From assembly GCA_028554755.1 (NCBI GenBank), contig JAPTOF010000003.1:30398001-30462000 (forward strand): a stretch of DNA of 64,000 nucleotides, written 5' to 3'. This stretch comes from Cordia subcordata (Eukaryota; Streptophyta; Magnoliopsida; Boraginales; Cordiaceae). The notes under the pieces are model-generated. The model ran no database searches. It saw only the letters and a program-made list of their open reading frames with translations, and was not told the DNA's origin. The translations under genes and the position numbers were made by a program. Below are positions 24,701-38,100 of the stretch, one piece after another (within the stretch, counting starts at the first letter, position 1; each line of letters begins with the position of its first letter).

Positions 24701-25755
24701 GTTTCTGTGTGAGTGCATCAGCCCCATTATTATTTCTCTGACTCTTGGAACTTTTTGCGTTGCTTTTTAACCTTAAGTGGAGATGTTAAAAAACAGTGAA
24801 AACATTGGTCTTCTTGGAAGCACTCGTGTTGGCAGCCGCAGAGTTATTCAAATTTCAGCTGGTTTTATGATCTTCTTCTCAATTCTAGGTGAGTCATCTA
24901 TTGCACTATACTTTTCCATAAGGTCTTTCTTAAGTTGCATCCTGCTTAAATTTATTTACTTGCGTTACAGGGAAATTTGGAGCACTGTTTGCATCTATAC
25001 CTTTCCCAATATTTGCTGCCGTTTACTGTGTTATGTTTGGTCTTGTTGGTAAGTGTCCTGGTCATAACCTCCTTTAGATTATTGCTTAAAATTGCATTTC
25101 TGCTCTTTGATTGAGAATATGCCACCGTTTCCAGCTTCTGTGGGATTGTCCTTTTTGCAATTCACAAACATGAACTCGATGAGAAATCTATTCATTACGG
25201 GTGTTTCCCTCTTCCTGGGTTTGTCAATCCCTGAATACTTCAGGGAATACACTACTGGTGCTCTTCATGGTCCCGCGCACACCAAGGCTGGATGGGTAAG
25301 TTGTAATTTCCTATTTATTAAAATGAGTTGTAAATTTTTACATGTATTTAGAAAACAAAAATCTGATTTTTTTTTTCCCTTCATAGACTAGGCATGAAAA
25401 AACATTTTCAAACCAAAATATCATTCAAGTGTTGTAGAACCTAGATGATATCCTTATCTTTCTCAAACTTATTTATAGCTTTTTAAGGCTTCAATCACTT
25501 CATCTCACTTTATTTGTTGTTCTCCGTTTCTGATTTGCACAGTTCAATGACTTTCTCAACACCATCTTCTTATCCTCACCAACTGTTGCCTTGATTGTTG
25601 CTGTATTCCTGGACAACACACTTGACTACAAAGACAGTGCTAAAGACAGAGGAATGCCCTGGTGGGCGAAGTTCAGGACGTTTAAAGGAGACAGCAGGAA
25701 TGAAGAGTTCTATACTCTCCCTTTCAATCTGAATCGCTTTTTCCCTCCGTCATGA
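21785..25755 (+). CDS. NAT2: Nucleobase-ascorbate transporter (NAT2-like)
   Basis: Fourteen exons join in frame: 21785-21875, 21996-22093, 22401-22577, 23069-23169, 23266-23341, 23469-23528, 23841-24025, 24149-24245, 24326-24412, 24650-24708, 24797-24888, 24971-25048, 25135-25295 and 25543-25755. The product has 524 residues, normal for plant NAT/NCS2 proteins. It carries the TM1 motif GFQHYILALG (Q39-H40), the family signature VENIGLLGSTRVGSR (344-358) that lines the substrate site, the typical SQYLKHF loop, and the C-terminal tail ending in FNLNRFFPPS that plant NAT1/NAT2 relatives share. About twelve membrane helices are expected at the plasma membrane, importing purines or uracil-type bases by proton symport. 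Ascorbate transport has not been shown for most plant members. It runs tail to tail with the gene at 26221, 465 bases apart. Confidence 0.94.
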
Positions 25756-26220
25756 TGATGCCAAACATCACTAGCGAAGGAATAATTATACAAAGAACGC
25801 TGAAATGCTCTGCTCGCAGAGAGGAACACACTTGCTCGCAATCCTCTTGAAAGAAGAATTGAGATGTCATTTCTCGTCTTAGTGAATGACAGATATGCCT
25901 CTTCTGTCGCAATTCTTTCATTATTTTCTAACTTTATATGTAGGTTGGGTTGTTCCAATTAAATCCAATTAAAAACTGTTGCTTCTTTTTCTCCAAGTGG
26001 TTTGACTTTCTTTTGGTGGTTTGGTTTGATGATATATCTTGAATGTGTCAGACTGCTAGTAATCTAGGTTGAGATGAGAACAAGTTTAACACATTCACAT
26101 TCCTAAGATGATACTACAACCAAGATTATGCAGCATCATCTTTCTTTATACAATTAATGAATATGTGTAAGAATACCAAAAAGGGAAGCCCAGAAGAGAA
26201 AAATGATCATCATGAGAACT
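25756..26220. other. Convergent intergenic spacer (two 3' ends)
   Basis: 465 bases between the stop codons of the NAT gene (+) and the O-fucosyltransferase gene (-). It should hold both 3' UTRs and both poly(A) sites; overlapping transcripts are plausible. No ORF here is convincing. Confidence 0.7.
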
Positions 26221-29200
26221 CTAGTGATTGCTTTTGCACATGCATTCCTTAGACCTGGGCTGTCGATAAATGCTTCGACCAAAGCGTCTCACCTGAACTC
26301 TTTGACTTTCCTCAATCATCTTCCTAATTCTGTCCTCAAACTTACTCCAACCTATGGTTTTGTTTTCTGACAAAATTGCAGCAAGCCTTTTCTTGCTAGG
26401 CCTCAAAGTGGGAGCACGCCCTTCTCCATAATATGTTCGGAAACCAGACACGAGAGATGATAACTGGCTTCCAGAGTCGGTTATCGCAAACACATCAGAA
26501 GTAGCACATGCAATAAAGTCCAACGCTGCAAGCTGCACTCCATATGAATCAAGATGCTGTTAACTAAGATTAGCCGTATCCAGAAACTGCTTGAAATAAG
26601 GTACACTTTCAAGCCCAATGCTAGTTTTACCTGAGAAGAAAAGTTTCTGAAAGGTGCAAGTTCACTGGGTGAGAGAAGATCCTCCTTTGTGATTAAATTG
26701 GGATATAGGCTAGTTAGAGGATGCATCCGTGATTCCTCTCCATATATATGAGAGCCAGCAAGATAGATGTAAGTATCGCGACTGTAACCAAGAGCAGCAA
26801 GAACTAATGCTGCTTCTTCTGGTGTTAATGGACACCTCCCCATCTTTCTTAGTTCTGCTGGAGATAGAGACCTGCAGCCATCAGTTAACAACATAAAGCG
26901 AAAAAGGTTTAATGTTAAAACATGTTTAAAAACTGTCTAGCGATTTGACAGTTAAGAGCTTAATTCTACGAAGTTGTACTTGGACTTCTTCAAGCGCTCA
27001 ATGAGCAGAGGAAAATGGGCTTCTCTATAAGCTTGAAGTTCCCTTCTCTCATTTTCTCCACCTCCAAATTCACACATAGAGTAGGCCACCATATCAACCT
27101 CAAATCTCAAGTGCAAGGCGAGGTACTTTGAAGGGCCTTCTTTTGACTCATACTCTTTTGAGGGAATATCTGAGATAAACTTCCCCAGAAGTTGTTCATC
27201 CAAAGTATTCCTAGCAATATTATAATTTCTTATCCTCCTAATCAACAATGAGCCGACTTGTCGAATTTTGGGGGAAAACTTTAAAGCATCGAAGTTACAT
27301 TTGCATCTCAATCTCTGCATAAATTCATAAATCTGTGTAAGCATTCATCAAGTTTGGAGGTATAATGAAGATGTGCAAGAACTTTGTATTTGACAGATGA
27401 ATACAGATTTTGCATTACTATTAATTAATATAAGATTCATCAGGATAAGAACTTCAGTATAAGACACATTTAGCAACCTGAAGTTCAGAGGACAAGGGGT
27501 CAAAACCGAGTCGATTTCCAAATCCTAGAAAATGAACAACTCCGTTGCGTAGTAGGATGGGAAGTATGTTCTTGAAGTATTCTTGTGGTTTTGCCTCTTT
27601 TGAAAGATCAGCATCAGTTACCTGAAATGGAAATGAGTGAAAATTATCCTCCAATTTAAACGAATCTTTTGAACTAAAGTATATCAACTTGTTGCAGTGG
27701 CATACTAGACTGCCAATTGCTTCCAAATCTAGTAACTTGAACCGTGGAGGAAGCTCCTTTAAAATATCCACATCATTCTTCAGTGAGTTTATGAAATGTT
27801 CCTCTTGGTATAGGTCTCCAAACTGGCTGCAGATCCGGAGGATTTAAGTGTAAGTTCAATGTTCTACATATGAACCACCAGTTAAACAACATAATGTAAG
27901 GAAAAAGAAATTCTGTTTTCCATGACACAGTATGATTTTGGGATGATATGAGTTGATTGAAATATGCACCCCAGGACTCTTGCCTTCTTAGATGACACAA
28001 ACTTAGCAGTTTTTTAACATTCAGGAAATTATACTCTTTGCTAAAAGGGCGCAGGCAAAATCTGGAAGCATTAGAATGTAAATAGCACCTAAAAATTTAA
28101 AGTAGCCAATCTTAAACTGTGAATACGTATAAGATGTCATTTCAGACCTTGGGTCCTTCCATACATTGCTGTAAAGAAATTTGGGAATGACTAAAGTTGC
28201 ATTCAGTAGAGATGCTACAGCAACAGCATTACAGACCTGTGGGCATAATTGAAACCTGGGTTAATTATGATTCATGAAACAAAATGCCAGGAAGAGAAAT
28301 GGAGACAGACAAAGAAAAACAACTATGAGAAAGGTATCCAGAGACAATCTCAATACACAGCAGTCATGTATTTTTTCCGTGAAGGATACAGTATCTAAAT
28401 GATATCAAGAAACCACTTAAAGGTTCTATGCAACTTGTTTTTGAGGTTTATGAGATATCATCTGGACCTTCTGCACTTCCTTTCTTAAAAGAATGCAATG
28501 AAGGTGACTGTTTTGTATAATCAATTATAGAATTAAATTCCTAACAATTGATTAAGGATAACAAGACAGTCGACTACATTAGTACATTCATTTGATATAG
28601 ATGTTCTAAATTTCTCTATTAAAAAGAAAGCACATATATCCTACAATTTGACTCAGATGCACAAAGAATTGGCAGAACTTGATAGATATTCTCCATATCA
28701 GTGCATACACTTTCCACGACAAAGGAGTATGCAAAGTTATTGTTTTAGTGCTTCAGAAAAGGCAAGGAAGGCAAAATTATTTTGTGCTTACAGCAACTCT
28801 TTGTTGGTTTAGACCTCCATTGGCACTGACCAAAATAAATCCAGTTGTGTTCTTTGGTTTTCCTGTCCTGGAAACTTCAAATGATTACACTGTAGTTCTC
28901 AGAAATTGCCTACTATCAGAAATGCAAAAGGTAAGCCGCGCCTAGAAATTACTGAACTCATGCATAATCAAAGTAAACTAACTCTGCCGAAATGGGCTAC
29001 CTTCAGAACTCTGTCTGTTAGCACATGGTTTCCATTTGGATGACTGGAGATTTGATTCCTCCCAAAACTTAGAACTCTCTTGTTTAACATCTCCCTGTGG
29101 AATATCATTTTAAATGATCATTAAAAAGAAAAAGTAATCGGCAGAGATGAACACTTCGGACGTGTTCATTCACATGTATGAATTATTCAAATCAGGTTAA

Positions 29201-30374
29201 GAATCAAACCTCTGCAAGAGAAATGGCAGCAAGGTTCAGAAGTCGATCATACATCTTCACTGGACCTTTTACTTCATTACTACTGCCAGTTCCTGTTTCC
29301 TACAGTAGAACAAGAGCAATTAAGTTATTTGAACTTAATGAAGTTCCGCAGCTCAAATATCAGATTTATCCAAAGGATTCCAATCATCATAATTCACAAG
29401 GTGAATAACTTAATCTTCAACGACAAATCTGGAGCAGAATTTTATTTAGAGTTGAAGAATATCAGAAATATAGAAAGTGTAGCATTCAACATATGTATAT
29501 CACAATGTTGCATTCATGATTGGGGGGCATCAAGGAGATCAAAGAGGAACCTATTTTGCATAAATGTTCCAGTTCCAACATTGTGGATTAAAACTTCGCA
29601 AATGGTAGAAACAGCTGGAAACATATACCATTTGAAAAACAAATGTGAACATAGAAATTGAAATCAAGATTGGAAGAATGTGATCAGTGAAATATCTTCT
29701 TCAGTTCTGTTTAAACATATCTCCTCTGTTCATACGTAATACATTATACATAACAATTTTGTTAAATTCCAGAATAGATGATCAAAGACATTCAATTTTC
29801 AAAATGTGAACACTAACCTGCAATGAAATCCTAATTTACAAAAAAGGAAAGCTGCTTATTGTAGAAACTAGATTCAACGTTACTGTTTTCGTGTCTTAAA
29901 CCAGGCTATTCTGGAGCATACTATCTAAAGAAATGCTTCAGCAAGAATAATGCAGCAAGTATGACAATTTTGAACTTATACCTCTAACTGTGTTGAATTA
30001 TGTGAAGTTGAACTTTGCTCAACTGTGGGATATAAAACTGAAAACAAAAGGGAATCCAAAAGAAAAAGAAAAGCCATGAGCAGCAAGGTGAAAACAATCG
30101 ATCCAATATGCCTTCGCAGCCACCATATGTGCCCTTTTCCGTTATGAACTCCTTTACATGCACCAAATTTCATTGACTCATTTCTCAACCCTTGAACCAA
30201 AACAGCTTTGTCCCAATTGTAGTCTCCTCCTCCTCCTCCTCCTCCTGATAACCTCCTTCCTATAGAAGACGGGTCGGAAATTTGTTGCTTCTCTGACAAC
30301 CTAAATTGATATTCTTTCCCAGACCCTTGCTTTCCCATTTTTCTTGCAAAAACTCCAGCTATAATCTCAAGCAT
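26221..30374 (-). CDS. Plant O-fucosyltransferase-family protein
   Basis: Nine exons on the minus strand: 30374-29982, 29299-29210, 29094-29001, 28862-28792, 28236-28148, 27826-27478, 27314-26980, 26871-26631 and 26532-26221, giving 657 residues in frame. It is a type II membrane protein: a basic cytosolic N-terminus with a seven-glycine run, one helix (about 90-114), a variable stem, then the catalytic domain. Family motifs are ANGGLNQQR (206-214), FxGFGNRLGFDPL, HLRFEVDMVAYSMCEF (from H430), GRCPLTPEEAALVLAALGY and ALDFIACATSDVFAITDSG. These mark the GDP-fucose protein O-fucosyltransferase superfamily that acts in the Golgi, often on cell-wall or secreted glycoproteins. The acceptor is unknown. 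A second Met 12 codons in (30338) has the better start context (AAAATGGG) and may be the real start, giving 645 residues. Exon 4 starts at the second of two nearby AGs, which alone keeps frame. Confidence 0.92.
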
Positions 30375-31928
30375 ATAACACTCAACTCTCCACCACCCTT
30401 ACTATCACCTCTTTTCTTCAACGAGATATTGATCATAACACATAAGCACCAAAATATCAACAACTATATGAAGAAGACAGTAACGAAAGCTGTCCTGTCT
30501 AAATTAACTCTCTCTCTCTCGCGTTCTTGATATCGTTTTGGTATTCTATTTAGATGGGTTTTTTCTTTTCAAAGTTGTAGCGTTTGGTGGGAAAAGAATG
30601 GTTCAAGAAAATGAAATCAAACGGAAAAGCCACATGAATTGATTGGAAGTGAAGTTAAAACAAAGTTGGTAACAACGACATGCACACAACAACATCTAAA
30701 ATTAACAAGCATTTTCTTACATGTGAGTGTTAAATAAGCAACATAAGAACACTAAAAATGAGATCGAGGGTTTGAGGAACTGACCCTAGTGTGATCATAC
30801 TGGACAAGAATCAAATCTGCAACAACTACTTTTCACCCAACAGAGAGCAACGTTTCATCTTCATATTTCTGGTGCTTTCGTCTCAAGAATTGAGGAAGGA
30901 GGGAAAGAAGAAGTATGGGCGGCGAGGCTTTGGAAGTTGGTAGTTGGTGTAGACGTGTACCAATTCTAGTGTGTTGATACACATTTGGTGGGTCCTTCTT
31001 AACCAACTTTCGATTTTTGGGCTAATTCTTCAACCTCCATTTGTTAATCTAATCTGGTGATGATACTGTACAAATTGATAGTCTCATCACATGATTAAAG
31101 AAGGGGGGGGGGGCAAAAAAAAAAGTGAACTAATTTATATATATTTAATGTCTTCACAATGTCTTAAAATGGCTAGTTCTTCACTTAATTTAAATGATTA
31201 TTTGGGTATAAATTCTTTTTAGGATGGTCAAGACTATCAATAAATCATATGATTTTCTCTGAAGTTGAGTGGTCGATCCAGATTCCAAATTATAATAGTA
31301 CCATAAATCTATAAAGACAATCCTATTTGTTATTTAATTTAAAGTTTCATTCAATTGTTGGACCGAAAAAAGATGGAAGCAAAAATGACATACTTGCAAA
31401 AGTGGCATTAGTCACCATCAACAGCGGCTTTAAACTAGAGGAAGAGATACATCTTGAACGATGCTTCTCTATACAAAATAAAATAAGAGAATTTGTTTAT
31501 AGAAAGCTCATAACTTGAGGACCAAAACTAGGAAATTAAGAATATTGTGTTTTGTTTGCTAATAACGCACGGCATTCAAATGGTTGCTCATAGGAGGTTT
31601 TGCATTTTTTTTTATTTTTATTTTTTTGATAAAATAGACCACTTTTTTGGGAAAAGATATGGTGCAACGTTGATAATTTTTATTCATATATCTAGATCGT
31701 ATACAAATTTATGCAACATTTAATATGTCATAATTTAAAAATAAACGAAAGACATAACTACACCAAATAGAAAAAATAAATATTATTTTTGGTAAAATAA
31801 TAATATAAATAATTACACCACTACCAATTGACGTAAGACTTTACAAATTCATCAATACAACCATTGCCTATGTAACTTAATAGTAGCAAATTTATATCAA
31901 AATCCTCTTATTGCAAGGATGCACGGTA

Positions 31929-31943
31929 CATATACATAAATAC

Positions 31944-32000
<57 letters not shown>
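31929..32000. repeat. (TA)n microsatellite
   Basis: About 70 bases of nearly pure TA with ACATAC interruptions. It is one of the longest AT runs in the window. Confidence 0.95.
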
Positions 32001-34611
32001 GCACAGTCATATTTATGAGCTTTCCAGATTTGGTAATTTGGTTGACTATTCTGGTGCTTGTGGTTGTCATGGCCCCTCCCTTCTCCGTAGGCACATTTAT
32101 GAGGACTACCCCAAATGGATTTTGGTTCTCCTTTTTTATTTTTTATTTTTTTTGGTCTCCTAATGTATCAAAACTGGAAGATCTTTTCTCATTGGGTTAC
32201 AAGCTCTATACCACTCAGCATGGCCTATTCACATATCATCATCATGAGGAAGCCTCGGTTTTGACAACTGAAAGTCTTGCTGGGTTAATCTTCTAGCCTA
32301 CAAATGAGTCATCTCATGGAGAAATTCAAACGGGCTTATGCAAATGCTTGAAACTTCAGCTTAATTTTCATTATTATCTAACAAACTCAAACTTAGTGGA
32401 CCAACATTAAAGACCGATCAGAAACTTGACTTTTTTTTTAACTTAATTTTTATATCTCTTTTTCTTTTTTGTCAAAGTAGAGATTCATTCATAGAACGAA
32501 ACACCCAAGATTCAAATTCAACCTAGACTTGGGGTTAAAATCAGCATGATGAAAGCTGGTTTAGGAACTCCACCAATAAAAAATAAAAAGCAGACTCGTT
32601 AAAAATATGAGAAAACTTACTTGTCATTAATTTCAAAAATGATATGCATGCTTATTAGACGTCAAAAAAAACTAACCACTGCTTACTGAATCGAGATTCG
32701 AGATAAATAAAATATAAGATTTATGATATTTTTCACATAATAATTGACGAACAAGTTTTCTCAAATAATATAATCGATCTCACGATAAGTCTGGAGACAA
32801 CATTACTGAAGGATTGAATACGATGGGATGATAGCTTCTACAGAATCGAAAGTGAATCTAGTCAACAATAGGATCAAGATTTTTTTCTTGCCTGTAGTAT
32901 TGCATTTAACCTACCATTTACTTTTTCTTTTTCCTTTCCCCGCCCCCCCCCCCCTTTGTTTTTTTGGTTTTCCTTATCCCAGTGCATTACCAGCCTGTCG
33001 GCAGAAAAGTCGTTGCTTTTTCAATAATGCTAAGATGAGACAAGAGAAGAAACATGTAAAGCAAATCATTGAAGCATGTCATGAGCAATTACCACCCCTT
33101 TTTAAATCTCTTTACTACACCACTGTTACAAAATTATTACATCTTGCATTAATGAAACAGCTGAAAATCGACAATTGTGCATGGCTTGAGGTGTTTTGTA
33201 TAGCTTTATATTTATATTTTTTATTTTTTGGTTCTTTTGTGTAAGTTATTTGTTCTGATAAAATGAAATGTATTACTTGTGGAATAAAAAAAAAATTTGT
33301 TCGTCAAACTAGCTTAAATTCAAGTGCTTCAAGAAATTAAGTAAATTGATTTCATTTTAGACTTATAAAGTCCTACTACAAAGACCCAAATTTAACTTAT
33401 GAATTCATTTCAGCTCATAAAGTTGTTTGACTAGTAGATAAGCTAAGCCAAATCTTACTAGAAATTTGATGCCAAAATGTATATATTTACCATTTTCATA
33501 TTTAAAGCGTCATATCACATATATTAATAACATATGGGTTGGAAATATAGTTTAACAAAATAAGTTTTTTTTTTTAATCACAAAACAAACCGTTGATAAA
33601 ACAAAAAATACATAATTAGACCAGAAAAGATCTAGACCAGAAAAGTACATAATAGTTGCAACAAAAAACCAAAAAGACACATGATAATAAGTACAAAGTC
33701 AGAACTGTTGTAGAAACACCATCTTTTATTATCAATAAGCTTCTACAACATATACATTTTTGGGCTCAACCCAAACAATGAAACTCACAAGATATTTTAC
33801 AAAGTATAGCATACACTCATCTCAACACATTTAAAACCTTAACACAAGTGGCAGACCAAAGGCATGCAATCAAAGGGAGAGATGAAGGCTTCCCAAACGA
33901 GCATCCAGAAAATGAGTATAAATTTGACTGAATAAGTCCTAAACCAAACAACAATTTGTTTTTGCAATAATAAAATTACCAATCACAGTGAAACAAGTGA
34001 AGAAGAGGAGACCAGCAACCAAACTTGTAGGGATGAAGGTAAAAAATTCAAGTAAAAAAAAAGTATATCTGCGAAACCAAACTCCAAGACTCTAAAATAC
34101 AATGCCATTATTTCATGTTTCATAGAAAAATGTCCCACAAAAGAAAATCTTGAGGTAAAAGACCATAATACAACAATACTAAACATAAGTGACACATGAG
34201 AAGAAAACCAAGAAAAAAGAGGAGAAAAAGGAAGAAAGCTATCGGCCAAAAATAGGGGGACACAAAAGTTTTTCTTCCGGTGGAGTTCTTTAAAGGGAGT
34301 TTCTAAAATAAGTGAATTTTGAATTTATCATGATTTCGACTATCTTAGTGAATTACATTAGGAAGGAATTGAAAACTACAAATTTCTGAAAATTTAACTG
34401 GCATTAGTGTTCAATGACCAACTCTCAATTGTATAGAATTTTTTGTATATATGTAATTTAAAATTGTGAAGTTCAATATCTATCTTGAAAACATCACAAA
34501 TAAATTTAATTCTTTGTCAAATACCATAATAAATCACTATATAAATTCAGACACTTAAAAATTCAATCCGGAATAATCCAACTTCCCTCACAGGCTCGAG
34601 CATCATGAAGA

Positions 34612-34650
34612 TGTTGTGCTGTTGTGATGTTGTGATGTTGTGATGTTGCA
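34612..34650 (+). repeat. 9-bp tandem repeat (GTTGTGATG)
   Basis: About four copies of a 9-base unit, GTTGTGATG, in line, about 460 bases before the BIN2-like start codon. Function unknown. Confidence 0.7.
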
Positions 34651-34924
34651 GTCTCATAAACGAGCAATAAGCCAAAAATTAATGAACAAATAAAAAAATA
34701 AAGAAACAAAAAAACAAAGGGAAAAAGAAAAAAAGAGTTATCCACAAGGACCCACAAAGAAATTGAAGGGTCAATCCTGTAATTCATCGAAACTCTAGGG
34801 GCCATTTTGGGTTCTCCCTCATCCCAAAGGCAGACAGGTAGCACACTAGTCTTGAAGAGGGAGAGAAAAGAGAAGAGAGAGCTGTAATCACATGGGGTTG
34901 GCTGTGGCATTTGGGTTAATGGGT

Positions 34925-34944
34925 CCTCTCTCTCTCTCTCTCTC
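34925..34944 (+). repeat. CT-tract in the BIN2-like leader/promoter
   Basis: A run of CT dinucleotides 160-180 bases before the start codon. Pyrimidine patches are common near plant transcription starts; the complementary GA run can bind BBR/BPC factors. Confidence 0.6.
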
Positions 34945-35105
34945 GCTCACTCTTTTTCTCTCTTTTGAACCGACAATTATGAGCTCTGAACCATAAAAAG
35001 ATAAGAAAAGTTTTCTTGCTAAAACTCCTCTTCTTTTTTATTTTGGTTTTTTTCTTCTTCCTCTTCTTTTGCATCATTCATTGCTATCACCACCACCAGA
35101 TTGTC

Positions 35106-38100
35106 ATGGGTGATGATAAGGTAAAGGATCTCTCTTTGCTTTTCACATTTTCTTCTTCCATTTAAAAAAAATAAAATAAAATTATATATACAGATTCCTG
35201 CAATTGAAGAGAATACAGTAAAAGATTAAATCTTTTTGTGGTGAGGAATTGGGAAGAGAAAATTGGGGCCTTGCATGTACTGGGTTTCTTCTTTTTTATT
35301 TGTTTTGTGCTATTTGTGTAGCTTTTAAGAAAAATTTCCAAATTCATTTAGATTTTCTTCGAGATCTGGAAAATAGTTGTCTTTGCAAACTAAGCATTTT
35401 TTCGTACTAACCCAGAAATTTTTAGCGGAAAAAGAAGAAAAAGAAAAAGAAAAAGTTTGTTTGGCAGCTAGGGAAGAACTTGATCTAGATGCTATAGTTC
35501 AAAATTGATCCCCAGGCTTGTGCATAGCTGGAGCTGTCTGCGTCCCCTTTGATGTTCAATTGTTTGGTTTTAGCTGCTGCCTTTTGTGGCCTTTGCCTGT
35601 TGATTTGTTTGTGATACTTGATCTGAGTGATCTTCTCTAATTTTGGCTGGTTCAAAATCTTGAACGTCTTAATGAGTTTCGAATCATTTATCTACATTTG
35701 CAGTCTGATCTGTCTGAGTTATAGCATTCACCCTAATTTACCAAAATAGTTGTTAGATCTGTGTTGCGAATATATTGTCCTTGCTTCGTAGTTAACAGTC
35801 ACTCAGACAGAGCTCAGTGTGATTTTGAAGATTTTCTTAAATTCCTTGTATGTAACCCTTGCTTTTATTCCTACATTTGAGCTTTTGACTTTGCTTTATT
35901 AGTAGTGTGCAAAATGATTTTGATGATAGATAGTCTGACATATGGTGTTTTCATGTGTCTCAGGAGATGTCTGCTCCTGTTATGGATGGGAATGGAGCAG
36001 TCACAGGTCATATCATTTCCACAACCATTGGCGGAAAGAATGGAGAGCCCAAGCAGGTTTATGTTGGTTAATTATGAAGTCGGCATCTTTTCTAAAGTTG
36101 ATTCTGTTCTTGCTTGTGTCGTCAGATCGTGTGACTTTCATATAAACTATCTGAGTAATTTAGGAATTTTGATGAACTCTGTAGTCAGCAATTACTTACC
36201 TTAGTTTCCACCAGTGAATGTTCACTTGTTCATTACTGCTTCTTACAGACTGTTAGTTACATGGCGGAACGTGTTGTGGGAACTGGGTCGTTTGGAGTTG
36301 TTTTCCAGGTATGTGGATGCTGCTCGCTTCTTCACAGCCCTTGCCTCCTCCTCCTCCCCCCTTTACTTATCCCGGCATTTCCTTTCATCTGACTGATGTA
36401 TTTCTCCGTCAGGCAAAATGCCTGGAAACTGGAGAGACTGTGGCTATAAAGAAGGTTTTGCAAGATAGAAGATATAAGAATCGTGAATTGCAGTTGATGC
36501 GCACTATGGATCATCCAAATGTGGTTTCTCTCAAGCATTGTTTCTATTCAACGACAAGCAAAAATGAGCTTTTTCTAAATTTAGTAATGGAATATGTACC
36601 GGAAACCATGTACCGAGTTCTGAAGCATTATAGCAATATGAATCAGCCAATGCCACTCATCTATGTGAAACTTTACACCTACCAAGTACGTCAAATAAGA
36701 TATAAGAAGAATTTATATTATGTTACTTTTCCTTTTTCAATATACTAACATGAGGAACATTTCTCAGATTTTTAGAGGGCTAGCGTACATGCACACTGTT
36801 GCTGGAGTATGCCACAGAGATTTGAAACCTCAGAATGTTCTGGTATGCTTTTATTGCTGAATTGTAACACAAGTTGAAGAGTGGAGGTCTACTGTATTTG
36901 ATATTGTTACTTTATTTCAACAGGTTGACACCCACAGTCATCAAGTGAAAATTTGTGACTTTGGAAGTGCGAAAGTGCTAGTAAGTACAATAACCTGCAG
37001 ATGATTTTTAATTGTTAGTTTATAATGCATTCCATTCTGGTTCCTTCTGTAATTGATATCTTCTGTGTGGTTTGGGTGGGAAAATTGTCATGTGCAGCTG
37101 TAGTTTTATTCTGATCTCGGGGTGCAGCTGCTACATCCAAGGGTTTCTTATCTTTTACTAAAATATTATAGTTGTTGGTTGCTTTTGTCCTGTTACGAGT
37201 GAGGTGACATTAATTGCCTGCCAGTGTAAATTGTTGATTGTTGAAACTGCTGCAGTTCAGAGTTGCTATTACGTTGTGAAAATAAACAAAATAGTTGCAT
37301 GTCTTTTCCTGTTGGATGGTCTCTGTTTTTTTATGAAATTTTCTCTCTTTATAGGTGAAGGGTGAAGCAAACATATCGTATATTTGCTCGCGGTTTTATC
37401 GTGCCCCTGAACTCATATTTGGTGCAACTGAATATACTACCTCAATTGACATCTGGTCAGCTGGCTGTGTCCTTGCTGAGCTTCTTCTGGGCCAGGTTAG
37501 TAGTGTATTCATATTCTGTTTATGTTAAAAATATTTTTATGCACATTTGTGTCTTCTGTGCTTCTCCATTTACCTGACCTTTCGCAATTATAATATTGTA
37601 GCCATTGTTTCCTGGAGAAAATGCTGTTGACCAGCTTGTGGAGATTATCAAGGTGCAGCTTTGATCAGTAAGTAGATACTGTAGCTGATGCAAACTTTTT
37701 CATGGTCTCAAAGTTTCCTGTTTTCTGTTTTCCAGGTTCTTGGCACACCCACAAGGGAGGAAATTCGCTGCATGAATCCGAACTACACTGATTTTAGGTT
37801 TCCTCAAATTAAAGCACACCCGTGGCATAAGGTATGTGTCATTTCTTGTTGCTTTATTTTTTTTGAGAATGATACTTCCAGGTGTCTAAGCAAGTACATC
37901 ACTATATACATGTAAAATCCAAAATGCAAGGAAGAAAATTGAAATGCATTGTCAAAAACCAAATGAGCTGTGATGTATCAATAATAAAATTTTGAATTGT
38001 GTTAATTGGGATTTCTTCTAAGGCCTTGTCTTATGCATAGAATGATAATCCTGGAGCTGTCACTTCTTCAATAGGCTCTGCTTTTAAGCTTTTTACATCC

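Larger units (their letters stand above)
30375..35105. other. Intergenic region between divergent genes
   Basis: About 4.7 kb holding the promoter of the minus-strand O-fucosyltransferase gene and of the plus-strand BIN2-like gene. It contains a long (TA)n run (31929-32000), a C-run at about 32944-32954, a G-run near 31106-31113, a 9-bp repeat at 34612-34650 and a CT-tract at 34925-34944 in the BIN2 leader. ORFs at 32828-33244 and on the minus strand near 34000 have no recognisable domain. Confidence 0.65.

Noticed and set aside
28679..28945. 88-residue plus-strand ORF
   Set aside because: It lies opposite exon 4 of the O-fucosyltransferase gene and its flanks; the minus strand codes for conserved ANGGLNQQR there, so this is a shadow.
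32828..33244. 138-residue ORF with hydrophobic parts
   Set aside because: It runs through low-complexity C and T runs, has no domain and no good codon pattern.
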